A DNA stretch of 63,138 nucleotides from Prochlorococcus sp. AG-436-E22. GTDB lineage: Bacteria > Cyanobacteriota > Cyanobacteriia > PCC-6307 > Cyanobiaceae. The position numbers and the translations under genes were made by a program. Below, in pieces: positions 41,779-54,011 of this stretch (position 1 is its first letter; each line of letters starts with the position of its first letter). The stretch lies in contig QCPG01000004.1 in assembly GCA_003212615.1 (NCBI GenBank), positions 1-63,138 of the forward strand. Direction: 5' to 3'. The notes beneath the pieces are model-generated. The model did not search any database and was not told the origin of the DNA. It saw only the letters and a list, made by a program, of their open reading frames with translations.

Positions 41779-42873
41779 TTAATTTACTTCGTTATTAAAA
41801 TCTTCCATCATTCTTTTTTGTTCTTGTGCTATACAAGCATCAATCACTTCATCCAATTGACCAGCAAGAATTGGCTCAAGTGAAAAATTGGAACCTAATC
41901 TATGATCAGTTGTCCTGTTATCTTTAAAATTGTAAGTTCTAATTTTTTCACTCCTATCGCCTGTTCCAACCTGGGAAAGCCTCTGTGATCTCTCTTTTGC
42001 ATTAGCTTCTTTTAATTGAATTTCATATAATTTAGCTCTTAAAATTTCCATTGCTCGTTCGCGATTTTGCAATTGTGATCTCTCTTGAGTACAAAAAACT
42101 CTTATTCCTGTAGGCTTGTGGAGAAGATCAATAGCTGTCTCTACCTTATTAACATTTTGTCCCCCTGCACCTCCTGACCTTGCTGTACCAACCTCTAAAT
42201 CAGTTGGATCAATCTTAACCTCAACAGGATCAGCCTCAGGCATGACTGCCACTGTAGCAGTCGAGGTGTGAACTCTACCTTGAGATTCAGTAGCTGGAAC
42301 TCTTTGAACTCTATGTACACCAGCCTCAAATTTAAGTTGACTATATACAGAATCTCCCTTTACGGAGATAACTAACTCCTTAAATCCTCCCATATCTGAC
42401 TCGGAAGCACTGACAGGTTTTACAGACCATCCAATTTTTTGTCCATATCTTTCATACATTCTTGCTAAATCACCTGCCCATATACAAGCCTCGTTACCTC
42501 CAGCACCGGCTCTGATTTCTAACATTACACTTCTTTCGTCTCTTGGATCTTTTGGCAATAAGGCGATCGTGGTTTTTTGAATCAGTTCATTCTTAAATTC
42601 CTCGAGATTTATTAACTCCTCATTTATCAAAGATTCCATTTCCTTATCATTTCTATTCTCTCTTAGTAAATTTTTTGAATCTTCGATTTCTTTGTCAGTA
42701 TCACGCAACTTATTAAAATCAATCACCAAAGGTTCCAATTTTGACCTTTCTCTTGCTATTGATTCTAATTTCTTTGGATCATTAGCTATATCGGGATCTG
42801 CAAGTTGCACTTCCAAATTTTCAAAACTTTCTGAAGCAGTTTTCAACCTTGCAATTAATGTTGAGTATTCCAA
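41779..42873 (-). CDS. prfA: Peptide chain release factor 1
   Basis: GGQ region [42 protein letters not shown]. Confidence 0.97.
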   Translation of the reverse strand: MEYSTLIARLKTASESFENLEVQLADPDIANDPKKLESIARERSKLEPLVIDFNKLRDTDKEIEDSKNLLRENRNDKEMESLINEELINLEEFKNELIQKTTIALLPKDPRDERSVMLEIRAGAGGNEACIWAGDLARMYERYGQKIGWSVKPVSASESDMGGFKELVISVKGDSVYSQLKFEAGVHRVQRVPATESQGRVHTSTATVAVMPEADPVEVKIDPTDLEVGTARSGGAGGQNVNKVETAIDLLHKPTGIRVFCTQERSQLQNRERAMEILRAKLYEIQLKEANAKERSQRLSQVGTGDRSEKIRTYNFKDNRTTDHRLGSNFSLEPILAGQLDEVIDACIAQEQKRMMEDFNNEVN

Positions 42874-42901
42874 TTGAAATTATGCTTAATTTTTGAAAAT
42901 T

Positions 42902-43162
42902 CTATTTTTTAGAATCTTTTTCTTCTTTTTGCTCTTTTGATGTAGCTGAATTAGCTGAACCCATTCCATATTTTTTCATAAACCTATCAACTCTACCTTC
43001 TGTATCAAGAATTTTTTGAGTTCCAGTGAAGAAAGGATGATTACCACTCCAAACATCGACATGTAATTCAGGCTGAGTAGAGCCTGTCGTCATAACAACT
43101 TCTCCATTACAAATAACTTTTGCATCTGGATACCATTTTGGGTGAATTTCTGATTTTGGCAT
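42902..43162 (-). CDS. rpmE: 50S ribosomal protein L31
   Basis: MPKSEIHPKWYPDAKVICNGEVVMTTGSTQPELHVDVWSGNHPFFTGTQ; internal Met chosen as start. Confidence 0.92.
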   Translation of the reverse strand: MPKSEIHPKWYPDAKVICNGEVVMTTGSTQPELHVDVWSGNHPFFTGTQKILDTEGRVDRFMKKYGMGSANSATSKEQKEEKDSKK

Positions 43163-43175
43163 AATTAAAATTCCT

Positions 43176-43586
43176 TTAACGTTTAGAGAATTGTGGAGCT
43201 TTTCTTGCTTTTTTAAGACCATATTTTCTTCTTTCCTTTGCCCTTGGATCTCTACTGAGATGACCTTCAGTTTTTAGTGGTTTCCGGTTGTCGGGCGATA
43301 ATTCGCAAAGTGCTCTGGCTGCGCCTTGCTTAATAGCATCTGCTTGGCCTGTCAATCCACCACCAAAAACATTTACCAAGATATCATAAGAATTTTCTAG
43401 GCCTAATGTTTGCAAAGGTGCTTTAATTGAATTTAAGTGCAGAGGATTGAAGTTTAAGTAATCATCACCTGAACGGCCGTTAATTTTAATTTCTCCATTT
43501 CCCGGAATCAAACGAACTCTAGCAACTGAAGTTTTTCTTCTTCCAGTTCCCCAATAAACAGCTTGGTTTTTTATTTGACTATTCAT
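43176..43586 (-). CDS. rpsI: 30S ribosomal protein S9
   Basis: [23 protein letters not shown]...[24 protein letters not shown]. Confidence 0.98.
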   Translation of the reverse strand: MNSQIKNQAVYWGTGRRKTSVARVRLIPGNGEIKINGRSGDDYLNFNPLHLNSIKAPLQTLGLENSYDILVNVFGGGLTGQADAIKQGAARALCELSPDNRKPLKTEGHLSRDPRAKERRKYGLKKARKAPQFSKR

Positions 43587-43595
43587 TTTAGTAAA

Positions 43596-44027
43596 TTAAC
43601 TATTCAATAATACAGGATTCTGGGCAGCATGAGGATGATCAGCACCTTTATATACTTTTAGTTTTTTAAATTGCTGTCTTCCTAAAGAATTGTGTGGGAG
43701 CATACCCTTAACAGCTTGCTCGATAATTCTTTCAGGGATTCTTTCTTGTAGAGATGCAAATTTTTCAATTTTCATCCCCCCCGGTCTTCCAGAATGTCTT
43801 CTATATAACTTTTGTGATGATTTTTTTCCCGTCACCTCAATTTTTTCCGCATTTACAACAATGACAAAATCTCCCGTGTCTAAATGAGGAGTAAAAGTTG
43901 GTTTGTTTTTCCCTCTTAAAACAGTTGCAATTTGTGTAGCAATTCTCCCAAGTGTCTTATCTTTTGCGTCAACTACAAACCAATTTCTTTCAATAGTTTC
44001 TATAGACGGAGTAATTGTTTTATTCAT
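43596..44027 (-). CDS. rplM: 50S ribosomal protein L13
   Basis: [47 protein letters not shown]. Confidence 0.98.
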   Translation of the reverse strand: MNKTITPSIETIERNWFVVDAKDKTLGRIATQIATVLRGKNKPTFTPHLDTGDFVIVVNAEKIEVTGKKSSQKLYRRHSGRPGGMKIEKFASLQERIPERIIEQAVKGMLPHNSLGRQQFKKLKVYKGADHPHAAQNPVLLNS

Positions 44028-44142
44028 TTACCAAATTTATAAAAATAAATTTTAATTTAGTAATAAATTCTACCTTATAGGAGGAGGATTAAACAATAAT
44101 TTTGGATTATTTACACAAATAACTCGTTTTAATCAAATTTAC

Positions 44143-44949
44143 TTAAGAAAAACCTTTTATTAAAAATACTGGGAAAAAATCGTTTTTATTGATTTTTTGA
44201 AAAACATTTTCTTCATATACAGCATTTACAAAACATAACCCCTTCGCTGGAGCAGATTCTTTAATATCATTTTTCTTCTTATTGACCCATCTATCTGTAA
44301 AAATCTCTGGCGATATTTTTTTTTCTCCAACTAAAACTAATTGACCAACAATTAAACGGACCATTCCATAAAGAAAACCATTAGCTTTAATATCAATTAA
44401 AATCAAATCCTCTACTCTTCTAATATCTATATTTTTTATTTTTGTAATAGAGGTTGACCTATTGCTTCCACTTTTCTGAAATGCAAAGAAATCATGCTCT
44501 CCTTCCATTCTCTTTGATGCATTTAACATTAAAACTTCATCTAGCACTTTTTGGTACCTATGCCATGACCAATTATTTATGAATAAGTTAGGGAATTTAC
44601 TGTTATTAATGACATACCGATAATGTCTATACATTGCTGAATAGCAGGCATGCCAACTATCTTTAACCTCAACCGATTCCAATACTCTTATACTTGAGGG
44701 TAAAAGACTATTTAGTACATCTGAATAACGATTTCCTGGAATAACACAATCAATATCAAAGTGCACTACTTGACCGGATGCATGAACACCTGAATCAGTT
44801 CTGCCTGCTGCAAAAGTCTTTACGACGTAATTTGTAATTTTAAAGAGAGCTATCTCTAGAATTTCCTGAACTGTAATTGCGTTTTTTTGTCTTTGCCAAC
44901 CTGAATAATTGAATCCATCATATTGGACTAGTAAAGCTACCCTTTTCAA
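44143..44949 (-). CDS. truA: tRNA pseudouridine synthase A
   Basis: VQYDGFNYSGWQRQKNAITVQEILE, AAGRTDSGVHASGQVVHFD. Confidence 0.96.
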   Translation of the reverse strand: MKRVALLVQYDGFNYSGWQRQKNAITVQEILEIALFKITNYVVKTFAAGRTDSGVHASGQVVHFDIDCVIPGNRYSDVLNSLLPSSIRVLESVEVKDSWHACYSAMYRHYRYVINNSKFPNLFINNWSWHRYQKVLDEVLMLNASKRMEGEHDFFAFQKSGSNRSTSITKIKNIDIRRVEDLILIDIKANGFLYGMVRLIVGQLVLVGEKKISPEIFTDRWVNKKKNDIKESAPAKGLCFVNAVYEENVFQKINKNDFFPVFLIKGFS

Positions 44950-44986
44950 AAGTTATATTTGGTAAAAAGCTACTTGATTAAATAGC

Positions 44987-45337
44987 TTAAACAAGTTCAA
45001 TAATAGCCATTTGGGCGTTATCACCTTTTCGAGAGACAGTTCTGACTATGCGTGTATAACCACCTTTTCTATCTCCGTATCTTTCTTTTGCTTTTTCAAA
45101 TAATGAATGAACTAATTTCTTATCATAAATATATCCGATAGCTCTTCTCCTAGAAGCCAAACTACCTTCTTTAGCAAGAGAAATCATCCTTTCGGCTTCA
45201 TTTCTTAAAGCTTTTGCTCTAGCTTTAGTTGTAGTTACTCTGCCCTCCCTGATTAATTGTGTAGTTAAACCTCTTAAAAGTGCTTTCCTTTGATCAGCAG
45301 GTTTACTCAATAATGGAATTCTAAGTTGGTGTCTCAT
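44987..45337 (-). CDS. rplQ: 50S ribosomal protein L17
   Basis: [42 protein letters not shown]. Confidence 0.98.
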   Translation of the reverse strand: MRHQLRIPLLSKPADQRKALLRGLTTQLIREGRVTTTKARAKALRNEAERMISLAKEGSLASRRRAIGYIYDKKLVHSLFEKAKERYGDRKGGYTRIVRTVSRKGDNAQMAIIELV

Positions 45338-45351
45338 GATCTTGAAAATTT

Positions 45352-46290
45352 TTAAACGGAGGTTCTGCTTTGAGGAATAGAAATTCCTATGCGTTCGAGA
45401 GCTTCAATAACCTCATCTGCAGATTTCGAGCCAAAGTTCTTAATTTCGAGAAGATCTTCATAGCTAAAGCCCATCAAATCTGAAACTGAATTGACTTGTG
45501 CCCTTTTTAAACAATTATATGCTCTAACGGACAAGTTTAGTTCCTCTAGGGGAATTTGAGCTTCAGGGGATGGTTCTGGGTCTTCGGGAATTTCCTCTAC
45601 CATTGTAACAGTAGCAAGAGGTTGAAAGAGTTCGATTAACTGATTTGCAGCTTCAGCAATTGCATCATCTGGACTTGTTGAGCCATCTGTTACTACTTCC
45701 ATTTTTAATCTTTCTCTACCTGTTCCACCCTCTGCTACAGCAGTTTCATCAATCGTAAAATTAACTCTTTTAACTGGCATAAATACTGCATCTATTTGAA
45801 GTAAGTCAATAGCAGTTGTCTCTTCATTCTTTCGATCCACCGGCCTATAGCCAACACCTCTTTCAACATGGATTTCCAACTCTAAATTATGACCCTCCTG
45901 AATTGTTGCGATCGGTTTTTCACCATCAACAATTTCAACTTGGGAGGAGAATTGAATATCATTCGCCTTCACCTCCATTGGACCACTTGCTACTAACCTG
46001 CCGATTTCGAGCTCTGGATTAGTACTATTAATCGATAGTTGCTTACAATTAAGAAGAATATCTAAAACATCTTCTCTAACTCCAGGAATAGTTGCATATT
46101 CGTGGTTAATTCCTGCTATTCTTACTGCAGTCACGGCACTTCCTTCAAGTCCTCCCATAAGGACTCTTCTAAGAGAATTACCCAAAGTTGTAGCTTGTCC
46201 CCTCTCTAAAGGGCCAATTAAAAAAGTTCCTGTTTGGGAGCGATCATCTGCTATTTGATGGTCGATTCTGTCAATGTGGTATTGCAACAC
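45352..46290 (-). CDS. rpoA: RNA polymerase alpha subunit
   Basis: [38 protein letters not shown]; alpha-CTD. Confidence 0.98.
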   Translation of the reverse strand: MLQYHIDRIDHQIADDRSQTGTFLIGPLERGQATTLGNSLRRVLMGGLEGSAVTAVRIAGINHEYATIPGVREDVLDILLNCKQLSINSTNPELEIGRLVASGPMEVKANDIQFSSQVEIVDGEKPIATIQEGHNLELEIHVERGVGYRPVDRKNEETTAIDLLQIDAVFMPVKRVNFTIDETAVAEGGTGRERLKMEVVTDGSTSPDDAIAEAANQLIELFQPLATVTMVEEIPEDPEPSPEAQIPLEELNLSVRAYNCLKRAQVNSVSDLMGFSYEDLLEIKNFGSKSADEVIEALERIGISIPQSRTSV

Positions 46291-46346
46291 GGAAAAAATA
46301 AGGTTGAAAGTTTTTTTTGGGGGGGGGGTTGGAGAATGGTTAAGAC

Positions 46347-46739
46347 CTAAACGCGTCTTCGTTTAGGTCTTCTACATCCATTATGAGGTAATGGAGTGAC
46401 ATCTCTTATTAGAGTTATTTCTAAACCGGCCACTTGTAAAGCTCTTATGGCCGTTTCCCTACCTGAGCCTGGACCTCTAACTAGTACTTCTATTTGTCTC
46501 ATACCTTGATCCAGTGCTCTCCTGGCTGCAGCTTCAGCTGCTGTTTGAGCAGCAAATGGAGTACCTTTTCGAGCCCCTTTAAATCCACTGGCGCCTGCAG
46601 AAGACCAAGAAATTACATGGCCAGAAGTGTCAGTAATTGAAACAATAGTGTTATTAAATGTGCTTTGAATATGTACCACACCATTTGGTACATTTCGCTT
46701 AGATTTCTTTGAACCTGTTTTTTTTGCTGTAGCTGCCAT
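46347..46739 (-). CDS. rpsK: 30S ribosomal protein S11
   Basis: [49 protein letters not shown]. Confidence 0.98.
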   Translation of the reverse strand: MAATAKKTGSKKSKRNVPNGVVHIQSTFNNTIVSITDTSGHVISWSSAGASGFKGARKGTPFAAQTAAEAAARRALDQGMRQIEVLVRGPGSGRETAIRALQVAGLEITLIRDVTPLPHNGCRRPKRRRV

Positions 46740-46783
46740 GATGTTTTAATTTAATACTGGATTATGTGAATAGATTTATTTAA

Positions 46784-47149
46784 TTATTTTTTTCTTCCAG
46801 CAACTGTTTTTCTTGAACCCCGTCTTGTTCTTGCATTAGTTCTAGTTCTTTGGCCTCTTACTGGAAGACTCATTCTATGTCTTCTTCCTCTCACACAACC
46901 TATATCTTGTAAACGTTTTAGGGCCATTCCCTCCTTTCTTCTCAAATCTCCTTCTAAAGTGAATTCTTCTGTAGCAACTCTAAGTTTTTGCACATCAGAA
47001 TCCGAAAGATCTTTTACACGTACATCTGGGTTTACACCCGTATTAGCAAGAATTAGCTTTGATCTTGTTAAACCAATTCCATAGACGTATGTTAGTGCAA
47101 TTTCAACTCGCTTTTCGCGAGGTATGTCAATTCCTGCAATCCTGGCCAC
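46784..47149 (-). CDS. rpsM: 30S ribosomal protein S13
   Basis: [26 protein letters not shown]. Confidence 0.98.
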   Translation of the reverse strand: MARIAGIDIPREKRVEIALTYVYGIGLTRSKLILANTGVNPDVRVKDLSDSDVQKLRVATEEFTLEGDLRRKEGMALKRLQDIGCVRGRRHRMSLPVRGQRTRTNARTRRGSRKTVAGRKK

Positions 47150-47190
47150 GTGTTTTATTAAGTAAAAGTTTGAAATAAAGGGTTTAAAAT

Positions 47191-47307
47191 TTAACCCTGA
47201 CGCTGTTTATTGCGAGGCCTTTTCTTGTTAATAACATAGATTTTACCTCTTCTCCTCACGATCTGATCGTCAGGACTAATTTTTTTAACTGAAGATCTGA
47301 CCTTCAT
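47191..47307 (-). CDS. rpmJ: 50S ribosomal protein L36
   Basis: Not in the ORF track; minus strand reads [38 protein letters not shown]. Confidence 0.95.
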   Translation of the reverse strand: MKVRSSVKKISPDDQIVRRRGKIYVINKKRPRNKQRQG

Positions 47308-47351
47308 AGGGGTTTGCAAATAAAACATTAATACTATATTCTACATCATCA

Positions 47352-47900
47352 TCAAGCCATTTTTTGCTTGATATCAGAGGAAATAGTTTTTAAATCTCTA
47401 TCAGCATCAATATATTCTAGCAATGAAAGATCCTTGAAATATTGAATCAATGGTTCTGTAGTTTTTTTATAAATGTCAACTCTTGTTCTAATAGTCTCTT
47501 CAGTATCATCTTTTCTTCCTCTTAAAAGTAAACGCTTAATTAGAACTTCTTCTGGTATATCTAAATAAAAAACTACTTCTAAAGGTTGATTTATTTCAAT
47601 TAAGACCTCATTCAAGGAATTTGCTTGAGATAAATTTCTTGGATAGCCATCTAGAATCCAACCTTTATTATCCTTATCTAAGTTTTGCCTTACTATTTTT
47701 AATACAAGTTCGTCACTTACAAGTTCTCCCCGATTAATAATATCCTTTACCTGTCTACCAAGAATAGTCTTCATTTCAATTTCTTTTCTTAATAATTCAC
47801 CTGTGGAAAGATGCAAATAAGAATTAGTTTGACTTAATAATTCCGCCTGAGTCCCTTTCCCCGCTCCAGGCGCACCTAAAAATAGTAAATGTTTTTTCAT
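47352..47900 (-). CDS. adk: Adenylate kinase
   Basis: [29 protein letters not shown]. Confidence 0.97.
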   Translation of the reverse strand: MKKHLLFLGAPGAGKGTQAELLSQTNSYLHLSTGELLRKEIEMKTILGRQVKDIINRGELVSDELVLKIVRQNLDKDNKGWILDGYPRNLSQANSLNEVLIEINQPLEVVFYLDIPEEVLIKRLLLRGRKDDTEETIRTRVDIYKKTTEPLIQYFKDLSLLEYIDADRDLKTISSDIKQKMA

Positions 47901-49219
47901 TAATTGTTAATTAGCCCTTCATACCTTTGAGAAATAACATAAGTTTGAATTTGCTTCGCCGTATCAATAGCAACACCCACAAGAATAAGTAATGAAGTTG
48001 CTCCTAAACCTTGAAAAGTCTGCACATTTGTGGCTCTTTCTACTGCAGCTGGAATTATAGCTACTGAACCCAGAAATAATCCTCCTAATAATGTCAACCT
48101 ATTTTGTATCCCTGATAGGTATTTTGCTGTATTAGTTCCTGGTCTAACTCCTGGTATTGCTACTCCTCCTTTCTTTAAATTTGAAGCCACATCAACTGGA
48201 TTAATTGTAAGAGATGCATAAAAATAGGAGAATCCCAAAATCAAGGAGAAAAATGTAAGCGCATATGGCCATGGATTTGATGATCCAGGATTTAAACTAC
48301 TCGCTAATTTGATTAAGACTGGATTACCAGTAACATTTGCAATAGTTATAGGTAAAAAAATTAAAGCAGATGCAAATATAATAGGCATTACTCCTCCTGC
48401 GTTTAGTTTTAAGGGTAAATAACTTTGCCTTGTAGGAAGTAATGTTGCATTTCCTATTTGTCTTTTTGCACTCACAATAGGAATACGTCGCGCTCCCTCT
48501 TGGACAAAAATTATCCCAACAATTGTCAATAAAAATACTCCAAGTAAAACTGCTATACCTAAAACATCTCCTCGATCACCAGTTTGAGCTTTTTCAATGG
48601 TTGAACTTAGAGCCTTTGGTAAAGTCGAAACAATATTTAAAAAAATTACCAATGAAGCCCCTTGCCCTATTCCTTTCTCTGTAATAATTTCACTAAACCA
48701 CATCACTAACATTGAGCCAGTAACTAAGGCTATAGAAGTTTGCAAAACAAATGTAGTTTCACTTATCCCCTGAATTGAATATTGTCTAAGAATTAAAGAA
48801 AAAATAATACTCTGCAAAAACCCCCATCCTAAGGCAACATATCTTGTTATTTGTGCAATTTTTCTTCTACCAGCTTCGCCTTCATTTTTTTGTAAATCTT
48901 CAAGAAAAGGTAATGAAGCTGTAAGAAGTTGAATAATGATGGATGCGTTGATGAAAGGAAGTATACCCAATGCGAATATTCCAAGGGTTGAAATTCCTCC
49001 GCCAGTAAAAATATCTAAAAAACCTATTAATTGGCCACCTTGATCTATAAAACTTTTAAACGCAACCCTATCAATACCGGGCATGGGGATATAAATACCA
49101 AGTCTGACTAAAAGAAGAAGACCTACAGTTGTTAAAACTCTACTACGTAGCTCTTTATTTACAAATAACTGGGAGAGTATTTCAGAAGCGCTAGGATTTC
49201 TACTTTTGTTGACAAACAT
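47900..49219 (-). CDS. secY: Preprotein translocase subunit SecY
   Basis: 439 aa polytopic; [41 protein letters not shown]. Confidence 0.98.
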   Translation of the reverse strand: MFVNKSRNPSASEILSQLFVNKELRSRVLTTVGLLLLVRLGIYIPMPGIDRVAFKSFIDQGGQLIGFLDIFTGGGISTLGIFALGILPFINASIIIQLLTASLPFLEDLQKNEGEAGRRKIAQITRYVALGWGFLQSIIFSLILRQYSIQGISETTFVLQTSIALVTGSMLVMWFSEIITEKGIGQGASLVIFLNIVSTLPKALSSTIEKAQTGDRGDVLGIAVLLGVFLLTIVGIIFVQEGARRIPIVSAKRQIGNATLLPTRQSYLPLKLNAGGVMPIIFASALIFLPITIANVTGNPVLIKLASSLNPGSSNPWPYALTFFSLILGFSYFYASLTINPVDVASNLKKGGVAIPGVRPGTNTAKYLSGIQNRLTLLGGLFLGSVAIIPAAVERATNVQTFQGLGATSLLILVGVAIDTAKQIQTYVISQRYEGLINN

Positions 49220-49248
49220 TTTAAAGCTTACCTAAATTTTTAGTAAAT

Positions 49249-49716
49249 TTATTTGTTATTGATAACCTCGCAAGATCCACCTGCGTCCTCAATTTTTTGT
49301 TTTGCAACTTTTGTGAATGCATGAGCTTGAACTGTTAACTTTACATTAACTTTTCCATTGCCAAGAATTTTTAAAGGAAATTTTGGCTTAAAGATCAATC
49401 CTTTCTTAACAAGTGAGTCTAGGTTAACAGTATCATTATCTTTGAAATCATTTAATTTATCTAAATTGATTATAGAAAAGTTCTTTTGATTAATTATTTC
49501 AAAGTGCTTTAATTTTGGAACTCTTCTATACAAAGGCATTTGGCCGCCTTCAAAGCCTGGACGAGTGGGTCTTCCAGAACGTGACTTTTGTCCTCTCATT
49601 CCAAAACCACATGAGGCACCCTGCCCAGCCGCAATACCTCTACCCTTTCTTAATTTTTTCTTTCTAGAGCCAGAGTTTGATTTAAGTGTATTTAATGTAG
49701 AAGTCATAATTTTCAA
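49249..49716 (-). CDS. rplO: 50S ribosomal protein L15
   Basis: [41 protein letters not shown]. Confidence 0.97.
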   Translation of the reverse strand: MKIMTSTLNTLKSNSGSRKKKLRKGRGIAAGQGASCGFGMRGQKSRSGRPTRPGFEGGQMPLYRRVPKLKHFEIINQKNFSIINLDKLNDFKDNDTVNLDSLVKKGLIFKPKFPLKILGNGKVNVKLTVQAHAFTKVAKQKIEDAGGSCEVINNK

Positions 49717-50333
49717 GAGTAGAGCTGTTCAAGTGAGATTCCTCTCTCCCTTGAGGCAGATTTGAGTGTTCTTAATTGAGAAAGAGCTACCATAGCAGCT
49801 CTTGCATTATTCAAAGGTGTTTTACTACCCAATCTTTTTGCTAAGACATTTTTGATGCCCGCTAATTCTAGAACTGTTCTTATTGAACCACCAGCAATTA
49901 CACCTGTACCTGGGGCAGCTGGTCTAATTAGTACATTAGCAGCACCATCTCGACCTTTAGATAAAGTTGGTATTGAATTATTTGGAGTTAATGGAACCCT
50001 AACAAGATTCTTTTTACCATCTGAAACTCCCTTTCTAACAGCACCAATGACATCTCCTGCTTTACCAACTCCAACTCCAACTTGACCTTTCTCATTACCT
50101 ACGACAACAATTGCTCTAAAACTCATTTTTTTTCCACCCTTAACAGTTTTTGATACTCGTCTTATTTGAACCACTCTTTCTTGCCAATCAGAATCTCTCT
50201 CTAGATTTTTTGAATCACCTCTTCTATTTCTTTTTCGATCATTACGATTATTCTTTTTTTGTTCACCAGGCATGGCTCCAGGAACATTATCAGTCTTGGA
50301 TTGGTTTTCTTGTTTTATTGGAGTGTCAGTCAT
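49713..50333 (-). CDS. rpsE: 30S ribosomal protein S5
   Basis: [46 protein letters not shown]. Confidence 0.97.
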   Translation of the reverse strand: MTDTPIKQENQSKTDNVPGAMPGEQKKNNRNDRKRNRRGDSKNLERDSDWQERVVQIRRVSKTVKGGKKMSFRAIVVVGNEKGQVGVGVGKAGDVIGAVRKGVSDGKKNLVRVPLTPNNSIPTLSKGRDGAANVLIRPAAPGTGVIAGGSIRTVLELAGIKNVLAKRLGSKTPLNNARAAMVALSQLRTLKSASRERGISLEQLYS

Positions 50334-50347
50334 AGTAAAATTAAGGG

Positions 50348-50716
50348 TTAGAATTCTAGGCCAGCTTCACGAGCAGCGTCTGCAAGTGCCTTTACTCTGC
50401 CGTGATATAAATTACCTCCACGGTCAAAAATTACTTGCTTAATACCTTTTTTTATCGCTCTCTTTGCTAGTAATTTGCCAACAATGGAAGAAGAATTACA
50501 ATCAGAAGGTAGTTTGTCAGATTTTTCTCTTAGTTCCTTATCAATAGTTGAAGCTGAGCAAATAGTTGTTTGAGCGCTATCATCTATAACCTGGGCATAA
50601 ATATGGTTATTAGAGCGAAAAACAGACAATCTTGGACGCGTTGCATCTCCAATTAAGAATCTCCTTAATCTTCTATGTCTTTTTTGGGTTTGTAATTTCC
50701 TGGAAAGTTTGGTCAT
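50348..50716 (-). CDS. rplR: 50S ribosomal protein L18
   Basis: [20 protein letters not shown]...[26 protein letters not shown]. Confidence 0.97.
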   Translation of the reverse strand: MTKLSRKLQTQKRHRRLRRFLIGDATRPRLSVFRSNNHIYAQVIDDSAQTTICSASTIDKELREKSDKLPSDCNSSSIVGKLLAKRAIKKGIKQVIFDRGGNLYHGRVKALADAAREAGLEF

Positions 50717-50730
50717 TTTTTTAATTGGAA

Positions 50731-51270
50731 TTATTTTTTGCCAGATTTACCAGCTTTTCTGAGAATTCTCTCATCATGGTATTTAATTCCTTTACCTTTA
50801 TATGGCTCTGGAGGTCTAATTGATCTGATTTTTGCTGCTTCATTGCCAACAATTTCTTTATCAATTCCAGATACGGTAACGTTTGTATTACTCTCAACTT
50901 TGTATGTTATACCATCAGGGGGGGTCATTTCTACAGGATGACTATATCCTGCACTTACAACTAGATTTTTACCTTTTACTTGTGCTCTTGATCCAACGCC
51001 AACAATTTCCAGTTTTTTTGAAAAACCTTGAGTAACCCCTTTAACCATATTTGCAATTAAGGCTCTACATAAACCATGTCTCTGCCTTGAGTATATTTTG
51101 GTTGTAGTAGGACTTACTACAACAGTATTATCTTTCTTATCAAAACTAACTCCTTCCGGCATCTGACGTTTTAACTCACCCTTAGGGCCTTTCACTGTAA
51201 CTGTTAATCCATCAAAATCAACTGTAACTTTATCTGGAATAAGTACTGGTGTTTTTCCGATTCTTGACAT
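50731..51270 (-). CDS. rplF: 50S ribosomal protein L6
   Basis: [35 protein letters not shown]...[11 protein letters not shown]. Confidence 0.98.
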   Translation of the reverse strand: MSRIGKTPVLIPDKVTVDFDGLTVTVKGPKGELKRQMPEGVSFDKKDNTVVVSPTTTKIYSRQRHGLCRALIANMVKGVTQGFSKKLEIVGVGSRAQVKGKNLVVSAGYSHPVEMTPPDGITYKVESNTNVTVSGIDKEIVGNEAAKIRSIRPPEPYKGKGIKYHDERILRKAGKSGKK

Positions 51271-51282
51271 GATTAATTCTCC

Positions 51283-51684
51283 TTAGTAAACATAGCAGAG
51301 GACTTCACCGCCAATGCCTTGCTTCCTAGCATCGCGATCACTCATGACGCCTTTAGAAGTTGATATTATGGCAACTCCAAGACCTCCAAGAACTTTTGGT
51401 AAACCTCTAGTATTTTTATAAATTCTCAAACCAGGTTTACTAACTCTTTGCATAGATCGAATAGTAGGGAATTTGTTTTTACCACTATATTTGAGGCCGA
51501 GTATTATTTGTGATTTATAACCTTCCCCTTCCTCATTAATATCAGTAATGAAACCCTCTTTTTGAAGCACTTTAGCGATACTTAAGGACATTTTTGAACC
51601 TGGGATTCTTGTAGTTGTATGCTTTTTTTGACTCGCATTTCTAATTCGAGTGAGCATATCTGAAATAGGATCGTGATTTGACAT
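51283..51684 (-). CDS. rpsH: 30S ribosomal protein S8
   Basis: [20 protein letters not shown]...[26 protein letters not shown]. Confidence 0.98.
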   Translation of the reverse strand: MSNHDPISDMLTRIRNASQKKHTTTRIPGSKMSLSIAKVLQKEGFITDINEEGEGYKSQIILGLKYSGKNKFPTIRSMQRVSKPGLRIYKNTRGLPKVLGGLGVAIISTSKGVMSDRDARKQGIGGEVLCYVY

Positions 51685-51693
51685 AGTTTTAAT

Positions 51694-52233
51694 TTAATTC
51701 TTACTAAAAGGCATTCCTAACTCCTGCAAAAGAGCTTTACCTTCTTGATCTGATTTTGCACTAGTGACAATAGTTATATCCATACCTCTTATTGAATCTA
51801 TTTTATCAAAAGAGATTTCAGGAAAAATCAATTGCTCTTTCACGCCAACAGTGTAATTCCCTCTCCCATCAAAACTTTTTGGATTAACTCCTCTAAAGTC
51901 TCTTATCCTTGGTAAAGCTAGATTTATAAATCTCTCCAAAAAGGAATACATCCTGTCTCCTCTCAAAGTTACAGTACAGCCAATCGGCATGCCCTCACGA
52001 ATTTTAAAACCCGCGATAGCTTTTTTGGCCCTAGTTACTAAGGCCTTTTGTCCTGTAATTGTTGCGATTTCGTTTAAAGAGGCTTCTAGAGCTTTCGAAT
52101 TTGAAGCTGCCTCACCAAGACCTCTGTTAACGTTGACTTTGACAACTTTAGGTACTTGATGAATATTTTTAAGACCAAGGTCTTTTAAAAGTTTTGGTCT
52201 AATTGATTCTTTGTAGCGATTTTTTAGAGTCAT
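51694..52233 (-). CDS. rplE: 50S ribosomal protein L5
   Basis: [16 protein letters not shown]...[33 protein letters not shown]. Confidence 0.98.
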   Translation of the reverse strand: MTLKNRYKESIRPKLLKDLGLKNIHQVPKVVKVNVNRGLGEAASNSKALEASLNEIATITGQKALVTRAKKAIAGFKIREGMPIGCTVTLRGDRMYSFLERFINLALPRIRDFRGVNPKSFDGRGNYTVGVKEQLIFPEISFDKIDSIRGMDITIVTSAKSDQEGKALLQELGMPFSKN

Positions 52234-52307
52234 AATTTTTTGTTAATTCTGGTCTTTGTCAGAATTGATAAATTAGAAAAAGTTGAAATCTGGTTTCTGA
52301 TGAAAAA

Positions 52308-52664
52308 TTAATCAATTACTTCACCAGTTTTCTTCAATCTTCTTTTCTTAACCCCTGCTTTATCAATAAAGTATTCAATCTTACTTGTAAGATTTTTATC
52401 CTTTGAAAAGAACATTACATTTGATGCATGTAAAGATGCTTCTTCTGTAAGTATTCTTCCAGTTTCTCCTTCCTGAGTTGGTTTTACGTGTTTAGTCCTA
52501 AGGTTTATTCCCTTAACTATTACTCTATTTTCAAGAGGGATAGTTTTTAAAACCTCACCAGTTTTCCCTTTTTCCTTGCCGTTAATTACTTTTACCAAAT
52601 CTCCAGTTTTGATTCTCATTTTTATTCTCTGGAAATTCTTCTTTTGTTTTAATGAATCCAACAT
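52308..52664 (-). CDS. rplX: 50S ribosomal protein L24 (start may be the internal Met)
   Basis: [39 protein letters not shown]. Confidence 0.95.
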   Translation of the reverse strand: MLDSLKQKKNFQRIKMRIKTGDLVKVINGKEKGKTGEVLKTIPLENRVIVKGINLRTKHVKPTQEGETGRILTEEASLHASNVMFFSKDKNLTSKIEYFIDKAGVKKRRLKKTGEVID

Positions 52665-53030
52665 TTAAATCACCTCCGGAGCAAGAGAAACAATTTTAGT
52701 GTAATTTTTATCCCGCAGTTCTCTGGCTACAGGACCAAAGACTCTAGTACCTTTTGGATTCTTATCCTCATTAATCAAAACGGCAGCATTATCATCAAAT
52801 CTGATTGAATTACCAGTATTTCTTCTTAATGTTGCTTTTGTTCTAACGATGACAGCTTTCACAACCTCAGATTTCTTAACTCCCATATTCGGAAGAGCAT
52901 CTTTAACAGTTGCTACAATTACATCCCCAACATGTGCATATCTTCTATTAGAACCTAACACCCTAATACATTGGAGTCTTTTCGCTCCGCTATTATCAGC
53001 AACTGTTAAATAAGTTTCTTGTTGAATCAT
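52665..53030 (-). CDS. rplN: 50S ribosomal protein L14
   Basis: [26 protein letters not shown]. Confidence 0.98.
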
Positions 53031-53293
53031 TGTTTAACCTCCTTATCCTGACTTGTTTTATTGAGAATCTCTTCTATTGCCCATCTTTTATGAGCGCTAA
53101 GCGGTCTAGTTTCTCTAATTTTAACTCGATCACCTAAAACACATGTATTTTCGGGGTCATGCGCCTTGTATCGTGTAGTTCTACTTACAATTTTTTTATA
53201 AGTGGGATGTGGATATCTGTTAATAACAGCAACAACAACTGTTTTGTCCATTTTGTCGCTGACAACAGTACCAATTCTTTCTTTAAGTGCCAT
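53027..53293 (-). CDS. rpsQ: 30S ribosomal protein S17
   Basis: [33 protein letters not shown]. Confidence 0.98.
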
Positions 53294-53302
53294 AACTAAT
53301 AA

Positions 53303-53521
53303 TTAATCAGAAGTAGTTTTAGAAGCAGATTGACTTTTACTGAGAGTTAGTAATTGCGCAACTTGTTTCTTGATAATTTTGAATTTATGAGTTTCATTGA
53401 GCTGTCTCGTAGCTTGCTTGAATCTCAAATCAAAAAGATCTTTTCGTAATTGATCAATCTTTTCAGTAATTTGATCAGAATTTAATTGTTTAAATTCTTT
53501 AAGAGACTCTGAGTTTTTCAT
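53303..53521 (-). CDS. rpmC: 50S ribosomal protein L29
   Basis: [36 protein letters not shown]. Confidence 0.95.
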   Translation of the reverse strand: MKNSESLKEFKQLNSDQITEKIDQLRKDLFDLRFKQATRQLNETHKFKIIKKQVAQLLTLSKSQSASKTTSD

Positions 53522-54000
53522 TGTTTAACCTCCTCCTGAGATTTTTTACTATTTTTTGTATTTTCTTGGGAGGAATTTTCTAGATTTTTATCAATGGAGA
53601 TAAATTTAGTTTTTACAGGAAGTTTGTATTGAGCCAGACGCATAGCTTCCTTTGCAATGTTCTCAGTGATATCCTCACCACCCATTTCAAAAAGTATTCT
53701 TCCAGGTTTTACAACTGCGACCCAAAACTCTGGATTACCTTTACCAGAACCCATTCTCGTTTCGGCAGGTCTCATAGTTACAGGTTTATCAGGAAATATT
53801 CTTATCCAAATTTGACCGCCACGTTTTATATATCTTGTCATAGCTCGTCTACTTGCTTCAATCTGACGTGCAGTGACCCATCCACAGTCTTGAGCTTGGA
53901 GAGCAAACTGACCGAATGCAATAGTATTGCCTTTTGAGGCTACCCCCCTCATTCTGCCTCTATGTTGTTTACGGAATTTAGTACGTTTTGGACTAAGCAT
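53518..54000 (-). CDS. rplP: 50S ribosomal protein L16
   Basis: [36 protein letters not shown]. Confidence 0.98.
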   Translation of the reverse strand: MLSPKRTKFRKQHRGRMRGVASKGNTIAFGQFALQAQDCGWVTARQIEASRRAMTRYIKRGGQIWIRIFPDKPVTMRPAETRMGSGKGNPEFWVAVVKPGRILFEMGGEDITENIAKEAMRLAQYKLPVKTKFISIDKNLENSSQENTKNSKKSQEEVKQ

Positions 54001-54011
54001 TTGTATACCTC

